Shown piece after piece: positions 1-9,180 of a stretch of 64,000 nt of DNA. Position numbers and translations under genes: made by a program. The notes under the pieces are model-generated. The model was not told where the DNA came from, did not search any database, and worked only from the letters and a program-made list of their open reading frames with translations. The stretch spans positions 1 through 64,000 of the forward strand of contig NZ_JBGSXS010000243.1 of NCBI RefSeq assembly GCF_041751335.1. The letters run 5' to 3'. Source of the DNA: Aquiflexum sp041751335 (GTDB taxonomy: Bacteria; Bacteroidota; Bacteroidia; Cytophagales; Cyclobacteriaceae). The first letter of the stretch is position 1. The number at the start of each line of letters is the position of its first letter.

Positions 1-149
1 TGGGTACCAATACCCGTTTTGCTTGGGTGATAAGCCCTGGGAACATCTTTTTTGTAGTATACAATCACAACTGGCAAAACTACATGGAAAGGTTTGTTTC
101 CATGGAAGCGAATACCAATATGAAATTGACATATACGTTCAGATTTTAA
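1..149 (+). CDS. C-terminal fragment of an outer-membrane beta-barrel-like protein
   Basis: The frame beginning at base 3 is open from the left edge and stops at 147-149, so only about 48 C-terminal residues are present. The visible sequence alternates aromatic and polar residues and ends in LTYTFRF, with a terminal Phe, as outer-membrane barrels of Bacteroidota often do. The stretch with RFAWVISPGN followed by FFVVYNHNW resembles the end of DUF5916 proteins, which combine a carbohydrate-binding-like N-terminus with a barrel. That family assignment is inference from a short fragment; the start and most domains lie outside the window. Confidence 0.5.
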   Translation, partial: GTNTRFAWVISPGNIFFVVYNHNWQNYMERFVSMEANTNMKLTYTFRF

Positions 150-498
150 CTTAACCCTACTTTATTGATAACGGAAATAATTTCCTGAAATTCAGGACAA
201 CCACAGGTCCCTTTAGGGACATCATATAGGTAAAAAACTGATGGTTGTTAGGTTGTTGTGCCTTTAGGTACAATATATATCGTACCTAAGGCACGATGGT
301 CGATTTTAAATACTTGACTACTACCCATATTTTCTCCCTAAAGGGACTGATATGGAACATACATTGAAGATCTTAACTGGCAAATCAAATGTGATCGGAA
401 AATTGTGGGAGTGAGAATTACGCTTTTTAAAAAGAATCAAAAAAAAGGTTTCGGAAAAACCATTCCAAAACCCTTTTGATTTTTATAATATAAGTTGC
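150..498. repeat. Non-coding gap with nested REP-like palindromes
   Basis: No plausible gene is seen in this 349-bp gap. It contains TCCTGAAATTCAGGA at 183-197, the palindrome GTCCCTTTAGGGAC at 207-220, a 13-14 bp inverted repeat with arms at 258-271 (GTGCCTTTAGGTAC) and 282-294 (GTACCTAAGGCAC), and TCCCTAAAGGGA at 335-346. The cores at 207-220 and 335-346 are reverse complements of each other and are followed by similar short tails (ATCATATAGG and CTGATATGG), so the layout is a head-to-head pair around a central hairpin. This resembles REP/BIME elements mobilised by REP-associated tyrosine transposases; no transposase gene lies in the window. Confidence 0.6.
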
Positions 499-1476
499 TT
501 AGCTCAAAGATTGATTTTCTTTGCCGGCCAATTCCAGAATTTTATCATATTCTTCCGGTGTGAGATCTTTGAAGAAGTAATTGACAGGATTAATAAACCT
601 TCCGTCTTTCATGACTTCGTAGTGAACATGTGGTGCAGTTGAAGAACCTGTATTTCCTACAGTTCCTATTTGGTCACCACGTTTTACTTTTTGTCCTCTT
701 CTAACTTTGAAGTCGTTCATGTGTGCATATCGGGTGACAAAACCAAACCCGTGATCAATCTCAATATGCTTTCCATAGCCACCGAATACTGTTTTCACCG
801 ATAATATCACGCCATCTCCTGTTGCATAAATAGGTGTTCCTTTTGGTGCCGCAAAATCCACTCCTTGGTGCATTTTCCGTACTTTGAGGATAGGGTGGAC
901 CCGCATACCGAAGCCTGAGGCCAATAAATTTAATTCTTCGTTGGTTACTGGTTGAATGGCTGGAACCGATGCCCAGTATTCTTCTTTTTTCAAAGCAAGT
1001 TCAGTGACTTCGTCGTAACTGACAGACTGTACATAAAGCTGTCTTTTCAGGGCATCTACTTTTTGGGAAAGTGTCAGAATCAAATCTACCTGATTTATGC
1101 CTTTATCTTTTATCTCCTTATATCTCTCAGTCCCACCGATTCCAGCTTTTCTGATTTCTGTAGGAACAGGTTCGGTTTCAAATATGATCCTGTAAAGGTT
1201 GTCATCTCTTTGTTGAAGGTCCGATAGCATGTAGTTCATTTTGGAAACTTCCTCTTCCAATATCTGATAATACAAAGTCAGTTCTTGATTTTCTTTTTTG
1301 AGCATCAGCTCTTTTGGGCTATCGAAATAATAACCGAAAACGATAAGAATGCCAATTGCCATTATAGATGCCAAAGACACAAAGCCCAAGGTATTTAGCA
1401 ATATATCCCATTTGCTACGTTTGTAACGTTCGTACTTACAGGTTTTGGCGTCGTAGTAATATTTTATTCTACTCAT
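499..1476 (-). CDS. M23 family metallopeptidase, membrane-anchored
   Basis: This 325-residue protein should be a zinc-dependent endopeptidase acting on peptidoglycan cross-links in the periplasm. Residues 1-25 are basic and cytoplasmic, one membrane segment spans about 30-50, and a coiled-coil-like region (about 58-165) precedes the catalytic LytM domain. The domain shows HQGVD (H203, D207), YAHM (H252) and HVHYEV (H283, H285), so the metal-binding set HxxxD plus HxH is complete and the enzyme is probably active rather than an EnvC-like activator. It is transcribed divergently from alaS. The start at 1476 gives the expected basic N-terminus. The physiological substrate bond cannot be told from sequence. 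Confidence 0.88.
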   Translation of the reverse strand: MSRIKYYYDAKTCKYERYKRSKWDILLNTLGFVSLASIMAIGILIVFGYYFDSPKELMLKKENQELTLYYQILEEEVSKMNYMLSDLQQRDDNLYRIIFETEPVPTEIRKAGIGGTERYKEIKDKGINQVDLILTLSQKVDALKRQLYVQSVSYDEVTELALKKEEYWASVPAIQPVTNEELNLLASGFGMRVHPILKVRKMHQGVDFAAPKGTPIYATGDGVILSVKTVFGGYGKHIEIDHGFGFVTRYAHMNDFKVRRGQKVKRGDQIGTVGNTGSSTAPHVHYEVMKDGRFINPVNYFFKDLTPEEYDKILELAGKENQSLS

Positions 1477-1499
1477 TATAAAATGCAGGGTAAATCTTC

Positions 1500-1507
1500 T
1501 AATTTTG
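1500..1507 (+). promoter_or_regulatory. Putative -7 element for alaS
   Basis: TAATTTTG fits the TAnnTTTG consensus and lies 88 bases before the alaS start in the divergent gap. A convincing -33 element was not found. Confidence 0.33.
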
Positions 1508-1545
1508 CACTCCTAAGGTAAGTGGGTGATTACATTCAGAGGCCG

Positions 1546-1553
1546 CAAAGGTA
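1546..1553 (-). promoter_or_regulatory. Putative -7 element for the M23 peptidase gene
   Basis: On the minus strand the sequence reads TACCTTTG, a perfect match to the Bacteroidota -7 consensus TAnnTTTG, 70 bases before the peptidase start codon. No well-spaced -33 TTTG is visible, so the call rests on the -7 match and the divergent gap. Confidence 0.4.
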
Positions 1554-1594
1554 ACAAAATAAATAAGATAATACGAACATAGTCAAAAGCTTAG

Positions 1595-4234
1595 ATGAAA
1601 GCCAAAAAAATCAGAAATTTATTTATAGAATTTTTTAAGTCAAAAAACCACCAATTTGTTCCTTCTTCCCCTATCGTTGTAAAGAATGACCCAACGCTGA
1701 TGTTTACCAATGCAGGTATGAATCAGTTTAAGGATTTCTTTTTGGGAAATGATGTTCCCAAAGCCAACAGGGTGGCAAACAGTCAAAAATGCCTTCGGGT
1801 TTCAGGTAAGCACAATGACCTGGAAGAAGTAGGTGTAGATACCTATCACCATACGATGTTTGAAATGTTGGGCAATTGGTCTTTTGGTGATTATTTCAAA
1901 AAAGAAGCGATTGAATGGGCTTGGGATTTATTGACGGAGGTATATAAGTTGCCCAAAGACAGGCTATATGTTTCCGTATTTGGCGGGGATAATGGGGATG
2001 GCCTTGATAGGGACCTAGAAGCTTTTCGGTTCTGGAATAGCATTGTTCCCGAGGACAGGATCCTCTTTGGCAGCAAAAAAGATAATTTTTGGGAAATGGG
2101 GGAGACCGGACCATGTGGACCCTGTTCCGAAATCCATATTGATCTCAGAAATGATGAGGAAAGAAATCAAATTCCGGGTTTTGATTTAGTAAACAATGAT
2201 CACCCACAGGTTATCGAAATCTGGAACTTGGTATTTATGCAATATAACAGGCTAGCCGATGGTAGTTTGAAGGAGCTACCTGCTAAGCATGTAGATACCG
2301 GGATGGGATTTGAGAGGCTGGTGAGGGCTATTCAAAACAAATCTTCCAATTATGATACCGATGTTTTCAGCCCTTTTATTGAGTTGATTGAATTTAAGTC
2401 AGGTAAAAAATATGGCAAGGATGAAAAGACCGATATTGCCATGCGGGTAATTGTAGACCATATCAGGGCAATTTCATTTACGATAGCGGATGGGCAGCTT
2501 CCGTCCAATAACAAAGCCGGTTATGTTATCAGAAGAATCTTGAGAAGGGCAGTTAGGTATGGTTATACTTTCCTCGGCTTTCAAAAACCATTTCTTTATG
2601 AACTCTTACCACTTTTGGCAGAAAATTTTGGAGATATATTTCCAGAGATTGCTGCCCAACAGGATTTTATTGCTAAGGTGGTGATGGAGGAAGAAGCATC
2701 TTTTTTGAGGACTTTGGATAACGGACTTAAAAAACTCGATCAGATAAAAGATGAAATGTCTCAAACCGGATCCAAAGTGATTGATGGGAAAGTTGCTTTT
2801 GAACTGTATGACACCTACGGATTTCCTTTGGATCTAACATCGTTGATAGCTAGGGAAAATGGTTATTCTATTGACGAGGTCAGCTTTAAAGTAGAAATGG
2901 AAAAGCAGAAGACCCGATCCAGGGCTGCAGCAGAACAGGAGACTGGTGATTGGAATGTCGTCAATAATGATGACAGTGTAGTGTTCGTCGGATATGATTT
3001 TCTTGATTCAGAAAGCAGGATTATAAAATATCGCCAAATCAGAGATAAAAAAGGGGACAGATTTCAATTGGTATTGGACAGGACACCTTTCTATGCAGAA
3101 AGTGGTGGACAGGTTGGTGATCAGGGATTTTTACAAAATGGCGCTGAGACCATCCAAGTATTGGATACCAAAAAAGAAAATGACTTAACTGTTCATTTTG
3201 TGGACAAGCTTCCCAATGATCCTTCTAAGGTGTTTTTGGCTAGGGTAAATGTTGAAAAAAGAAAGTCAACAGTCAACAATCACTCAGCCACCCATTTACT
3301 CCATGCCGCCCTCAAAGAGGTTTTAGGCAGTCATGTTCAACAAAAGGGGTCTTTGGTCAATGAGGAATTACTGAGGTTTGACTTTTCTCACTTTGCCAAA
3401 ATGACCGATGAGGAAATTATTAAAGTAGAAAATATCGTTAACGCAAAGATCAGAGAGAATATTCCTTTGGAAGAGCAACGAAATGTTCCTATTGAAGAAG
3501 CTAAGAAAAAAGGAGCAACAGCCCTGTTTGGAGAGAAATATGGGGATTTTGTAAGGGTGATCACTTTTGATAAGAATTTTTCGGTTGAACTTTGTGGTGG
3601 CGTTCACGTACCTTCCTCAGGTGTGATCGGTCAGTTCAAAATAGTCTCTGAATCTTCCATTGCAGCAGGTGTGAGAAGAATTGAAGCAGTGACAGCAGAG
3701 TCCGCCGAGCAATTGGTCAATGGACAATTATCGTTACTGAAAGAAATTCAGGAAATGTTAAAAAATCCTAAAGACTTAAAAAAATCCATCGAATCTTTGG
3801 TTTCTGAACGTAATGAACTCAGAAAAGAAATTGAGGCTTTACACCTAAGCCAAGCTTCTTTGTTAAAAGAAGACCTTTTGAAGCAGGTTGAAAATGTCAA
3901 TGAAATCAATTTCCTTTTTGCCCAAGCCAATTTCCCAAATGTAGATGCCCTTAAAAAAATTTCCTTTGAATTGAAAAACGAAACCGAAAATCTGGTGGCT
4001 GTTTTGGCAGCAGAAATTGATGGAAAGCCTCAGATAGCGATCATCATTGATGAATCACTTGTAAAATCAAAAGGATTGAATGCAGGAACTATCATCAGGG
4101 ATCTAGCCAAAGAAATACAGGGTGGAGGAGGAGGACAGCCCTTTTTTGCCACAGCAGGGGGGAAGGATATTGCCGGCTTGCCAAAAGTATTGGAAAAGGC
4201 AAGGTTGATGTTGAAAGGCCTTTATTGTAAATGA
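1595..4234 (+). CDS. alaS: Alanine-tRNA ligase
   Basis: The 879-residue product has the normal length of a full bacterial AlaRS, which charges tRNA-Ala and edits mischarged Ser and Gly. The class II catalytic domain opens with the typical FxxFFxxxxH start (EFFKSKNH) and contains CLRVSGKHNDLE and the GPCGPCSEI motif. The editing domain carries HSATH (H563, H567) and CGGVH (C667, H671), the four zinc ligands, so editing should be intact. The C-Ala part has a Gly-rich GGGGGQP segment. The ATG at 1595 gives the family N-terminus. gatB follows after 69 bp with no clear terminator, so the two translation genes may be cotranscribed. Confidence 0.98.
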   Translation: MKAKKIRNLFIEFFKSKNHQFVPSSPIVVKNDPTLMFTNAGMNQFKDFFLGNDVPKANRVANSQKCLRVSGKHNDLEEVGVDTYHHTMFEMLGNWSFGDYFKKEAIEWAWDLLTEVYKLPKDRLYVSVFGGDNGDGLDRDLEAFRFWNSIVPEDRILFGSKKDNFWEMGETGPCGPCSEIHIDLRNDEERNQIPGFDLVNNDHPQVIEIWNLVFMQYNRLADGSLKELPAKHVDTGMGFERLVRAIQNKSSNYDTDVFSPFIELIEFKSGKKYGKDEKTDIAMRVIVDHIRAISFTIADGQLPSNNKAGYVIRRILRRAVRYGYTFLGFQKPFLYELLPLLAENFGDIFPEIAAQQDFIAKVVMEEEASFLRTLDNGLKKLDQIKDEMSQTGSKVIDGKVAFELYDTYGFPLDLTSLIARENGYSIDEVSFKVEMEKQKTRSRAAAEQETGDWNVVNNDDSVVFVGYDFLDSESRIIKYRQIRDKKGDRFQLVLDRTPFYAESGGQVGDQGFLQNGAETIQVLDTKKENDLTVHFVDKLPNDPSKVFLARVNVEKRKSTVNNHSATHLLHAALKEVLGSHVQQKGSLVNEELLRFDFSHFAKMTDEEIIKVENIVNAKIRENIPLEEQRNVPIEEAKKKGATALFGEKYGDFVRVITFDKNFSVELCGGVHVPSSGVIGQFKIVSESSIAAGVRRIEAVTAESAEQLVNGQLSLLKEIQEMLKNPKDLKKSIESLVSERNELRKEIEALHLSQASLLKEDLLKQVENVNEINFLFAQANFPNVDALKKISFELKNETENLVAVLAAEIDGKPQIAIIIDESLVKSKGLNAGTIIRDLAKEIQGGGGGQPFFATAGGKDIAGLPKVLEKARLMLKGLYCK

Positions 4235-4303
4235 AGACCGTTAATTTGGTTTTGGATGAATTTGGACCCAATTTTGGGTGCTTTAATAATAGTTTGATCT
4301 GAT

Positions 4304-5764
4304 ATGATTTCAGCAGAAATAAAAAATAAATATGAGCTAGTGGTAGGGCTTGAAGTTCATGCCCAACTGTTGACCAAGAGTAAAATGTACACTTCGGATT
4401 CCACCGAATACGGAAATCTCCCCAATACCCATATTTCAGTTCTTACGTTAGGCCATCCTGGTACACTTCCCAAAGTCAACATGAAGGCTGTGGAATATGC
4501 CATAAAAATGGGACTTGCTTGTGAAAGTGAGATTACAAGAAATAATATTTTTGCCAGAAAAAACTATTTCTATCCAGATCTTCCAAAGGGATATCAAATT
4601 ACTCAGGACAAAAATCCCATTTGTGTGGGAGGATATGTTCCTATCACTTTACCGGATGGTACCAAAAGGTCCATAGCATTGACTCGTATTCATATGGAAG
4701 AAGATGCCGGAAAATCTATGCACTTGGCTGGAGAATTAGATACTTTGGTGGATTTTAACAGAGCAGGGGTACCACTTATTGAGATAGTTTCAGAACCAGA
4801 TATGCGTTCTTCCGACGAGGCATATGCTTACTTAGTGGAAATCAAAAAATTGGTCCGTTACCTTGACATCTGTGACGGCAACATGGAAGAAGGTTCCTTG
4901 AGGTGCGATGCGAATATCTCGGTAAGGTTGAGAGGAAATCCTGAATTAGGAAAAAAAGTGGAGGTCAAAAATATGAACTCCTTTAGAAACGTAAGTCGCG
5001 CCATTGAACATGAATTTGACCGTCAGGTTGAATTGGCAGAAGCAGAAGAGGAAATTACATCGGAAACAAGAACCTTCGATGCTACTACAGGCACAACAGC
5101 CAGTATGAGGACTAAAGAAGATCTTAATGATTACAGGTATTTTCCTGAACCAGATCTTAGCCCTGTGATAGTCTCCGAAGAATGGCTAGAAAGTGTCAGA
5201 GAGGCGATGCCTCCATTACCTAGAGAGCTTTTTCATAAATTTGTCCAAGAATATGGGTTACCAGAGTATGATGCTGGGGTATTGACGGATTCCAAAGAAA
5301 TAGCACTCTATTTTGAAGACTTATGCTCTCATACCAAAAACTTCAAAGCTGCATCAAACTGGATGATGGGACCGGTCAAATCCTATTTGAATGAACTCAC
5401 CTTGCATATTTCCGACTTTCCGGTAAAAGCAAAAAATCTGGCTGAATTGATTTCAATTATTGATGAAGGAAAAGTGAGTTTTTCTGTTGCTTCACAGAAA
5501 ATTTATCCAGAACTGCTCAATGGAACATCTAAAACACCCTTGGAAATTGCCCAAGGACTTAATCTCATTCAGCAGAGTGATGAAGGTTCATTGAAACCTA
5601 TAGTAGAGCGTGTATTGGCAGAAAATGTAGCTAAAGTTGAAGAATACAGATCAGGTAAAAAGGGACTTTTGGGAATGTTTATGGGGCAGGTAATGAAAAA
5701 ATCTCAAGGAAAAGCGGATCCTAAAGTAGCCACCAAATTATTGACTGAATTACTAGAAAATTAA
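4304..5764 (+). CDS. gatB: Asp-tRNA(Asn)/Glu-tRNA(Gln) amidotransferase subunit B
   Basis: At 486 residues this is a full-length GatB, the kinase and tRNA-binding subunit of the GatCAB complex that converts Glu-tRNA(Gln) and Asp-tRNA(Asn) to their amidated forms. The N-terminal catalytic region has GLEVHAQLLTKSKM, EEDAGKSMH and NRAGVPLIEIVSEPDMRS, all family signatures. The C-terminal helical and YqeY-like tail, which contacts the tRNA elbow, runs from about residue 300 to KADPKVATKLLTELL at the end. gatA and gatC are not in the window, which is usual because gat genes are scattered in Bacteroidota. It follows alaS in the same direction. Confidence 0.98.
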   Translation: MISAEIKNKYELVVGLEVHAQLLTKSKMYTSDSTEYGNLPNTHISVLTLGHPGTLPKVNMKAVEYAIKMGLACESEITRNNIFARKNYFYPDLPKGYQITQDKNPICVGGYVPITLPDGTKRSIALTRIHMEEDAGKSMHLAGELDTLVDFNRAGVPLIEIVSEPDMRSSDEAYAYLVEIKKLVRYLDICDGNMEEGSLRCDANISVRLRGNPELGKKVEVKNMNSFRNVSRAIEHEFDRQVELAEAEEEITSETRTFDATTGTTASMRTKEDLNDYRYFPEPDLSPVIVSEEWLESVREAMPPLPRELFHKFVQEYGLPEYDAGVLTDSKEIALYFEDLCSHTKNFKAASNWMMGPVKSYLNELTLHISDFPVKAKNLAELISIIDEGKVSFSVASQKIYPELLNGTSKTPLEIAQGLNLIQQSDEGSLKPIVERVLAENVAKVEEYRSGKKGLLGMFMGQVMKKSQGKADPKVATKLLTELLEN

Positions 5765-5884
5765 TTTCATATTAAAGCTTGTAAAATACCTCACCCATGG
5801 GACATGGAAATTCTGAAGGAAAATGCCCTACTTCCCAATGGTATCCAGCTATTATATCCGCCTTTACAAATAAATTCTAATCAG

Positions 5885-7000
5885 ATGAAATATTTATTTA
5901 ACATATCTTGCTTTATTGTCTTATTAACATTGTTTTCATGTTCCACGGGTGATAAAAGGGTTTTTGATGGTACTATAAAAGTATCAGGAACCTTGACAAA
6001 TGCGCCTGAGGGAAAACCAGTGTTATCCCAGTTTGTGGATGACAGCAATGAGGCTATTGATGAACTTGAATTGAAAAGTGGAGGAAAGTTTGAATATGAG
6101 CTCAAATTGGAAGGTCCAGGATTTTATGAATTGAATTTGATGGATAAAAAAATTGTAAGGCTTGCACTTTATGATCAGGATGTCCAGATTTTTTATGATT
6201 TCGATGACGAAAACAGTCTGAAAATTGAAGGTTCAGAAGATTCAAAGAACATGTTGAAGATAGAATCTATCATGACGGAATATCAAGAGAAGCTTAATGA
6301 ACTCAATGATGCCTATTTCGAAGCCATGAGCAAAAGGGATCAGGAAGCCATTAAAGCGATTCAAAATAAAGCCATGGAAATGGAATCAGTCCAAGGACAA
6401 AAAGTAAAGGAAACATTGGAAGAGATGAGGGGAAGCTTCGCAGCCATGGCAGGTATTTCTTTGTTGAACCTTAAAAATGATTTTCTTTTTGTAGATCAAT
6501 TGGTTTCTGAACTAAATGAAAAATACCCTGATACCAAGATGATACAGGTAATGGGAAACCAACTCAACGAAATGAGGGCACTATCTATAGGGCAGATTGC
6601 TCCGGAAATTTCACTCCCTGATCCGGATGGAAATTTGGTAAACCTTTCAGATTTAAGAGGTAAATATGTTTTAATTGATTTTTGGGCAGCATGGTGCAGA
6701 CCCTGTAGGCAAGAAAATCCAAATGTTGTCAAATTGTACAATGAATATAATGAAAAAGGTTTTGAAGTTTTTGGAGTTTCTTTGGATAGGACCAAAGATG
6801 CTTGGGTAAAGGCTATCGCAGAAGATGAATTGACTTGGACTCATGTCTCTGACCTGAAATATTTTAATTCTGCGGCTGCAGCTTTATATCAAATCAATGC
6901 AATACCAGCTACTTACATGTTGGATCCGGAAGGGAAAATCATAGCAAAAGATTTAAGAGGTGCCAGTTTGGAAAACAAATTGAAAGAAATTTTCAATTAA
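5885..7000 (+). CDS. TlpA-like thioredoxin-fold lipoprotein with DUF4369-type N-terminus
   Basis: The open frame extends upstream to 5804, but the ATG at 5885 is preferred because it begins a lipoprotein signal peptide (MKYLFNISC through LTLFSCS, lipobox Cys about residue 19). The mature protein has a beta-rich N-terminal region like DUF4369, a charged helical middle (about 120-190), and a C-terminal AhpC/TSA-thioredoxin domain with the redox motif WCRPC (C271, C274). Such proteins act in the periplasm as thiol-disulfide reductases, for example in cytochrome maturation or repair of secreted proteins. The Arg in place of the usual Gly of CGPC is common in TlpA/ResA relatives. The substrate is unknown; the gene stands alone between gatB and the LRR cluster. 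Confidence 0.87.
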   Translation: MKYLFNISCFIVLLTLFSCSTGDKRVFDGTIKVSGTLTNAPEGKPVLSQFVDDSNEAIDELELKSGGKFEYELKLEGPGFYELNLMDKKIVRLALYDQDVQIFYDFDDENSLKIEGSEDSKNMLKIESIMTEYQEKLNELNDAYFEAMSKRDQEAIKAIQNKAMEMESVQGQKVKETLEEMRGSFAAMAGISLLNLKNDFLFVDQLVSELNEKYPDTKMIQVMGNQLNEMRALSIGQIAPEISLPDPDGNLVNLSDLRGKYVLIDFWAAWCRPCRQENPNVVKLYNEYNEKGFEVFGVSLDRTKDAWVKAIAEDELTWTHVSDLKYFNSAAAALYQINAIPATYMLDPEGKIIAKDLRGASLENKLKEIFN

Positions 7001-7115
7001 TATAGCGCCGATAAAATAGAAAGACTGTGTTTTAGACAAATCTGTCCTTTTTATTTGTCAAAATATATTTTATATTCCTCTCACAAACTATAAAAAAATA
7101 TAAGGAATTTTAACT

Positions 7116-7123
7116 TAGATTTG
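7116..7123 (+). promoter_or_regulatory. Putative -7 element upstream of the LRR gene cluster
   Basis: TAGATTTG matches TAnnTTTG and lies in the 268-bp gap before the first gene of the cluster, implying a leader of roughly 140 bases. The -33 region is AT-rich without a clear TTTG, so confidence is modest. Confidence 0.38.
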
Positions 7124-7268
7124 TGCATCTTTAAAAAATGCAAAAATTTAACAAAAGGCATTGCCAAAAACATTAAATTCAAATAAATCAATTTGAAATC
7201 ATCCAATGGAATACTATTTGTATAATTTCATCCAATCTCTTAAATCAAATAAAATCAATTAACTAAAC

Positions 7269-7742
7269 ATGAAAAAAAGAACCGTCCAATCACCACTGAG
7301 CAGGATACTGACAATTGCCCTGTTTGGATTGCTAGCCCTAGGTGCCTGCAAAGGAAAGAAGAAAGTAGTAGCCGCACCTGAACCAGCACCTGTCGAAGAA
7401 GTAAAACCAACCCCGCCGCCGCCGCCAGCTCCTGGACCTTCTGCTGAGGAAGTTGCCGTTGGTAAATTGGAGAATTATTTTAACAGTATTGCAAGTTCCT
7501 CCAATAACGAGGCAGCCAATAGAACAATTCAAGAAGCCTCAGGAATGTTTTCAAATTCAAATACGCCTGTTTTGATTGTGATCCATGAGGAAAGTGGTAT
7601 TAAGGATTATGATGAACCTACTACCATTGACAAATACCTTAATTACCTAAAAGACACCAAGAAAAACCTCAACTTCATATCTGACATCAGACTTGATAGT
7701 AATGGTAGGGTTTCTGAATTGGAACTTCGTCGTAAAAAATAA
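7269..7742 (+). CDS. Small proline-rich lipoprotein, first gene of the LRR cluster
   Basis: A 157-residue protein with a lipoprotein signal peptide ending LLALGACKG (lipobox Cys about residue 27), then a Pro/Ala/Val linker (about 36-58, including PPPPPAPGP) that would span from the membrane, then a compact domain. The domain (about 65-157) begins KLENYFNSIASSSNNE and ends RVSELELRRKK. Its order of an N-terminal helix ending in a Ser/Lys-rich turn, a central strand and a C-terminal strand pair is similar to the domains in the next genes and recalls NTF2-like folds. That relationship was found by eye and is an inference. No function is recognised. It heads a cluster with a 23-bp gap to the next gene. 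Confidence 0.72.
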   Translation: MKKRTVQSPLSRILTIALFGLLALGACKGKKKVVAAPEPAPVEEVKPTPPPPPAPGPSAEEVAVGKLENYFNSIASSSNNEAANRTIQEASGMFSNSNTPVLIVIHEESGIKDYDEPTTIDKYLNYLKDTKKNLNFISDIRLDSNGRVSELELRRKK

Positions 7743-7765
7743 TATCCACCGAAAAATCTAATCAA

Positions 7766-8344
7766 ATGAAAAAATATATCCCACTTTTCCTGTTGCTGTT
7801 TTTAGTATCAGCGTCAGTTTCTTTGGCCCAATCCGACAACATCAGCCCAGCTAGAAAGCAGGCGATTGATTCCTTGGCTTTGGAAAAAGTAAAAGATTTA
7901 AGTAAGTACATCAGTATCATCGGAAGTAAGGAAACACAATTCTCAGAAGCAAACCGCGTTATGGACAGGGCAGAAGAACTGTTTGCACCAGGTGCTGAAA
8001 TGGGAGTTTCTTCTTTAAACCGTAAAGAAATCGCTTATTACAAAGTAAGAAGATACTTCGAAAGATTGATGGCGTTGAATTATGACCGTGTTAACATCTC
8101 ATGGTATGACATTCACTACATCAGTGACTTGGAAAGACAGCCTGATGGCCGATATGTAGGCGTGGTGACTGTTTACCAAAGATTCGAAGGTACTTCTCTT
8201 GAAAGTGGTCTTAATTATAGAGATACCACCAAAAAAGATATCACCATATACGTTGAGAAAAAACAAACTCAGATCGCCGGTAGAACTATCGAATTCTGGG
8301 ACGTGATGCTCGGTGATATCCGTGTGACTGAAACCTCCGCATGA
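7766..8344 (+). CDS. Exported NTF2-like-domain protein of unknown function
   Basis: The 192-residue product has a signal peptide (residues 1 to about 21, ending SLAQ) and a single domain. The segment DLSKYISIIGSKETQF, then a helix with ANRVMDRAEELF and a later NRKEIAYYKVRRYFERL, aligns by eye with residues about 25-110 of the LRR protein at 9167 (FFNTVGSKDT, IIRESYKKIF, NKDVTAYLKDIEFFF). The same layout of turn, helix, KxxxxYxxxxxxFF helix and long beta strands continues to the end. This points to a shared domain, perhaps NTF2-like. The next gene overlaps its stop by four bases (ATGA), so the two are translationally coupled. No catalytic motif is seen. Confidence 0.75.
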   Translation: MKKYIPLFLLLFLVSASVSLAQSDNISPARKQAIDSLALEKVKDLSKYISIIGSKETQFSEANRVMDRAEELFAPGAEMGVSSLNRKEIAYYKVRRYFERLMALNYDRVNISWYDIHYISDLERQPDGRYVGVVTVYQRFEGTSLESGLNYRDTTKKDITIYVEKKQTQIAGRTIEFWDVMLGDIRVTETSA

Positions 8345-9180
8345 GAAAATTAACATTAGTATTAGTATTACTTATTACATCCTTATCAATGGCGTACAGC
8401 CAGGGCCTTTACAGCCCTGGTTCGCCAAAGGATGACGGCAGATTTGCCGCATCAACAAAACAAGTCAATCAATTTTTTAGAAGGTTCAATGCCGAAGAAA
8501 GTCAAGATGGACAAAAAAGGTATTATTCAGGAGATGCCCTTTATAGAGACCGCGAATTAAGAGGTCAATTTATTAGCATACTTTTTGACAATGAGACTTC
8601 GGGTATTTCCACTAACCTCAAATCTGAGTTTATGAAAGAAGTCCTTGCTGAAAACTTACCTCAATTTCTGAATTTTCATCGGGAAGGCTGGTTTGCAGAG
8701 GTAAGTTCCATTTTCATGTATAAGGGAAAAAGGGAAAATGTCACGCTATTTCTTAAAATCCAGCCAGAAGGTTTAGGATATGAATGGGTCATCGACAAGG
8801 TTGTATTTGAACCATTTAAGAATGTATTCAAAAAGCCAAGTGGCAGTGAGAAAGGCTTCCTCCATCCCCTGAGTCATGAATTGGGATTTATGAATCTCAG
8901 AAGGGCATTTCAGGATTCCGATACTCCTGAGGCATTTACCCCAAAAGAATATGAACCCGATTACCTGACATTATTTCTCTATGAAATGAAAAAAGGTAAT
9001 ATCAGATTTGAAACAATAAGTGATGTAAAATTTCATTTCTTCCAGATCAATAACTGGTATTTTGAACTTAACCAATTCAATAGACCCGGGTTCAATACCG
9101 GTTGGCTGATAGGAAATTTAGTCAAACTCAATTCGGGAGATAAAGAAACTATTCTCAAATATATTTATGATCAGAAATAA
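8341..9180 (+). CDS. Exported protein of unknown function in the LRR cluster
   Basis: A 279-residue protein with a signal peptide (MRKLTLVLVLLITSLSMAYSQ) and no recognised enzyme motif. It starts within the stop of the upstream gene (ATGA) and its last 14 bases overlap the start of the LRR gene, so all three should be made from one message in fixed ratio. The central part (about 35-165) has the alternation of helices (VNQFFRRFN, FLNFHREGWFAEVSS) and long strands (NVTLFLKIQ, WVIDKVVFEPF) expected for an alpha+beta, possibly NTF2-like, domain. The last 100 residues form a second, unassigned domain. It is likely periplasmic or at the outer membrane. Confidence 0.75.
   Translation: MRKLTLVLVLLITSLSMAYSQGLYSPGSPKDDGRFAASTKQVNQFFRRFNAEESQDGQKRYYSGDALYRDRELRGQFISILFDNETSGISTNLKSEFMKEVLAENLPQFLNFHREGWFAEVSSIFMYKGKRENVTLFLKIQPEGLGYEWVIDKVVFEPFKNVFKKPSGSEKGFLHPLSHELGFMNLRRAFQDSDTPEAFTPKEYEPDYLTLFLYEMKKGNIRFETISDVKFHFFQINNWYFELNQFNRPGFNTGWLIGNLVKLNSGDKETILKYIYDQK

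Noticed and set aside
952..1227. Plus-strand open frame inside the M23 gene
   Set aside because: It is antisense to a well-supported gene, lacks family features and has composition expected from the opposite strand.
5804..5884. Upstream extension of the TlpA-like gene
   Set aside because: The extra 27 residues have no signal-peptide character, while the ATG at 5885 begins a lipoprotein signal with a lipobox.
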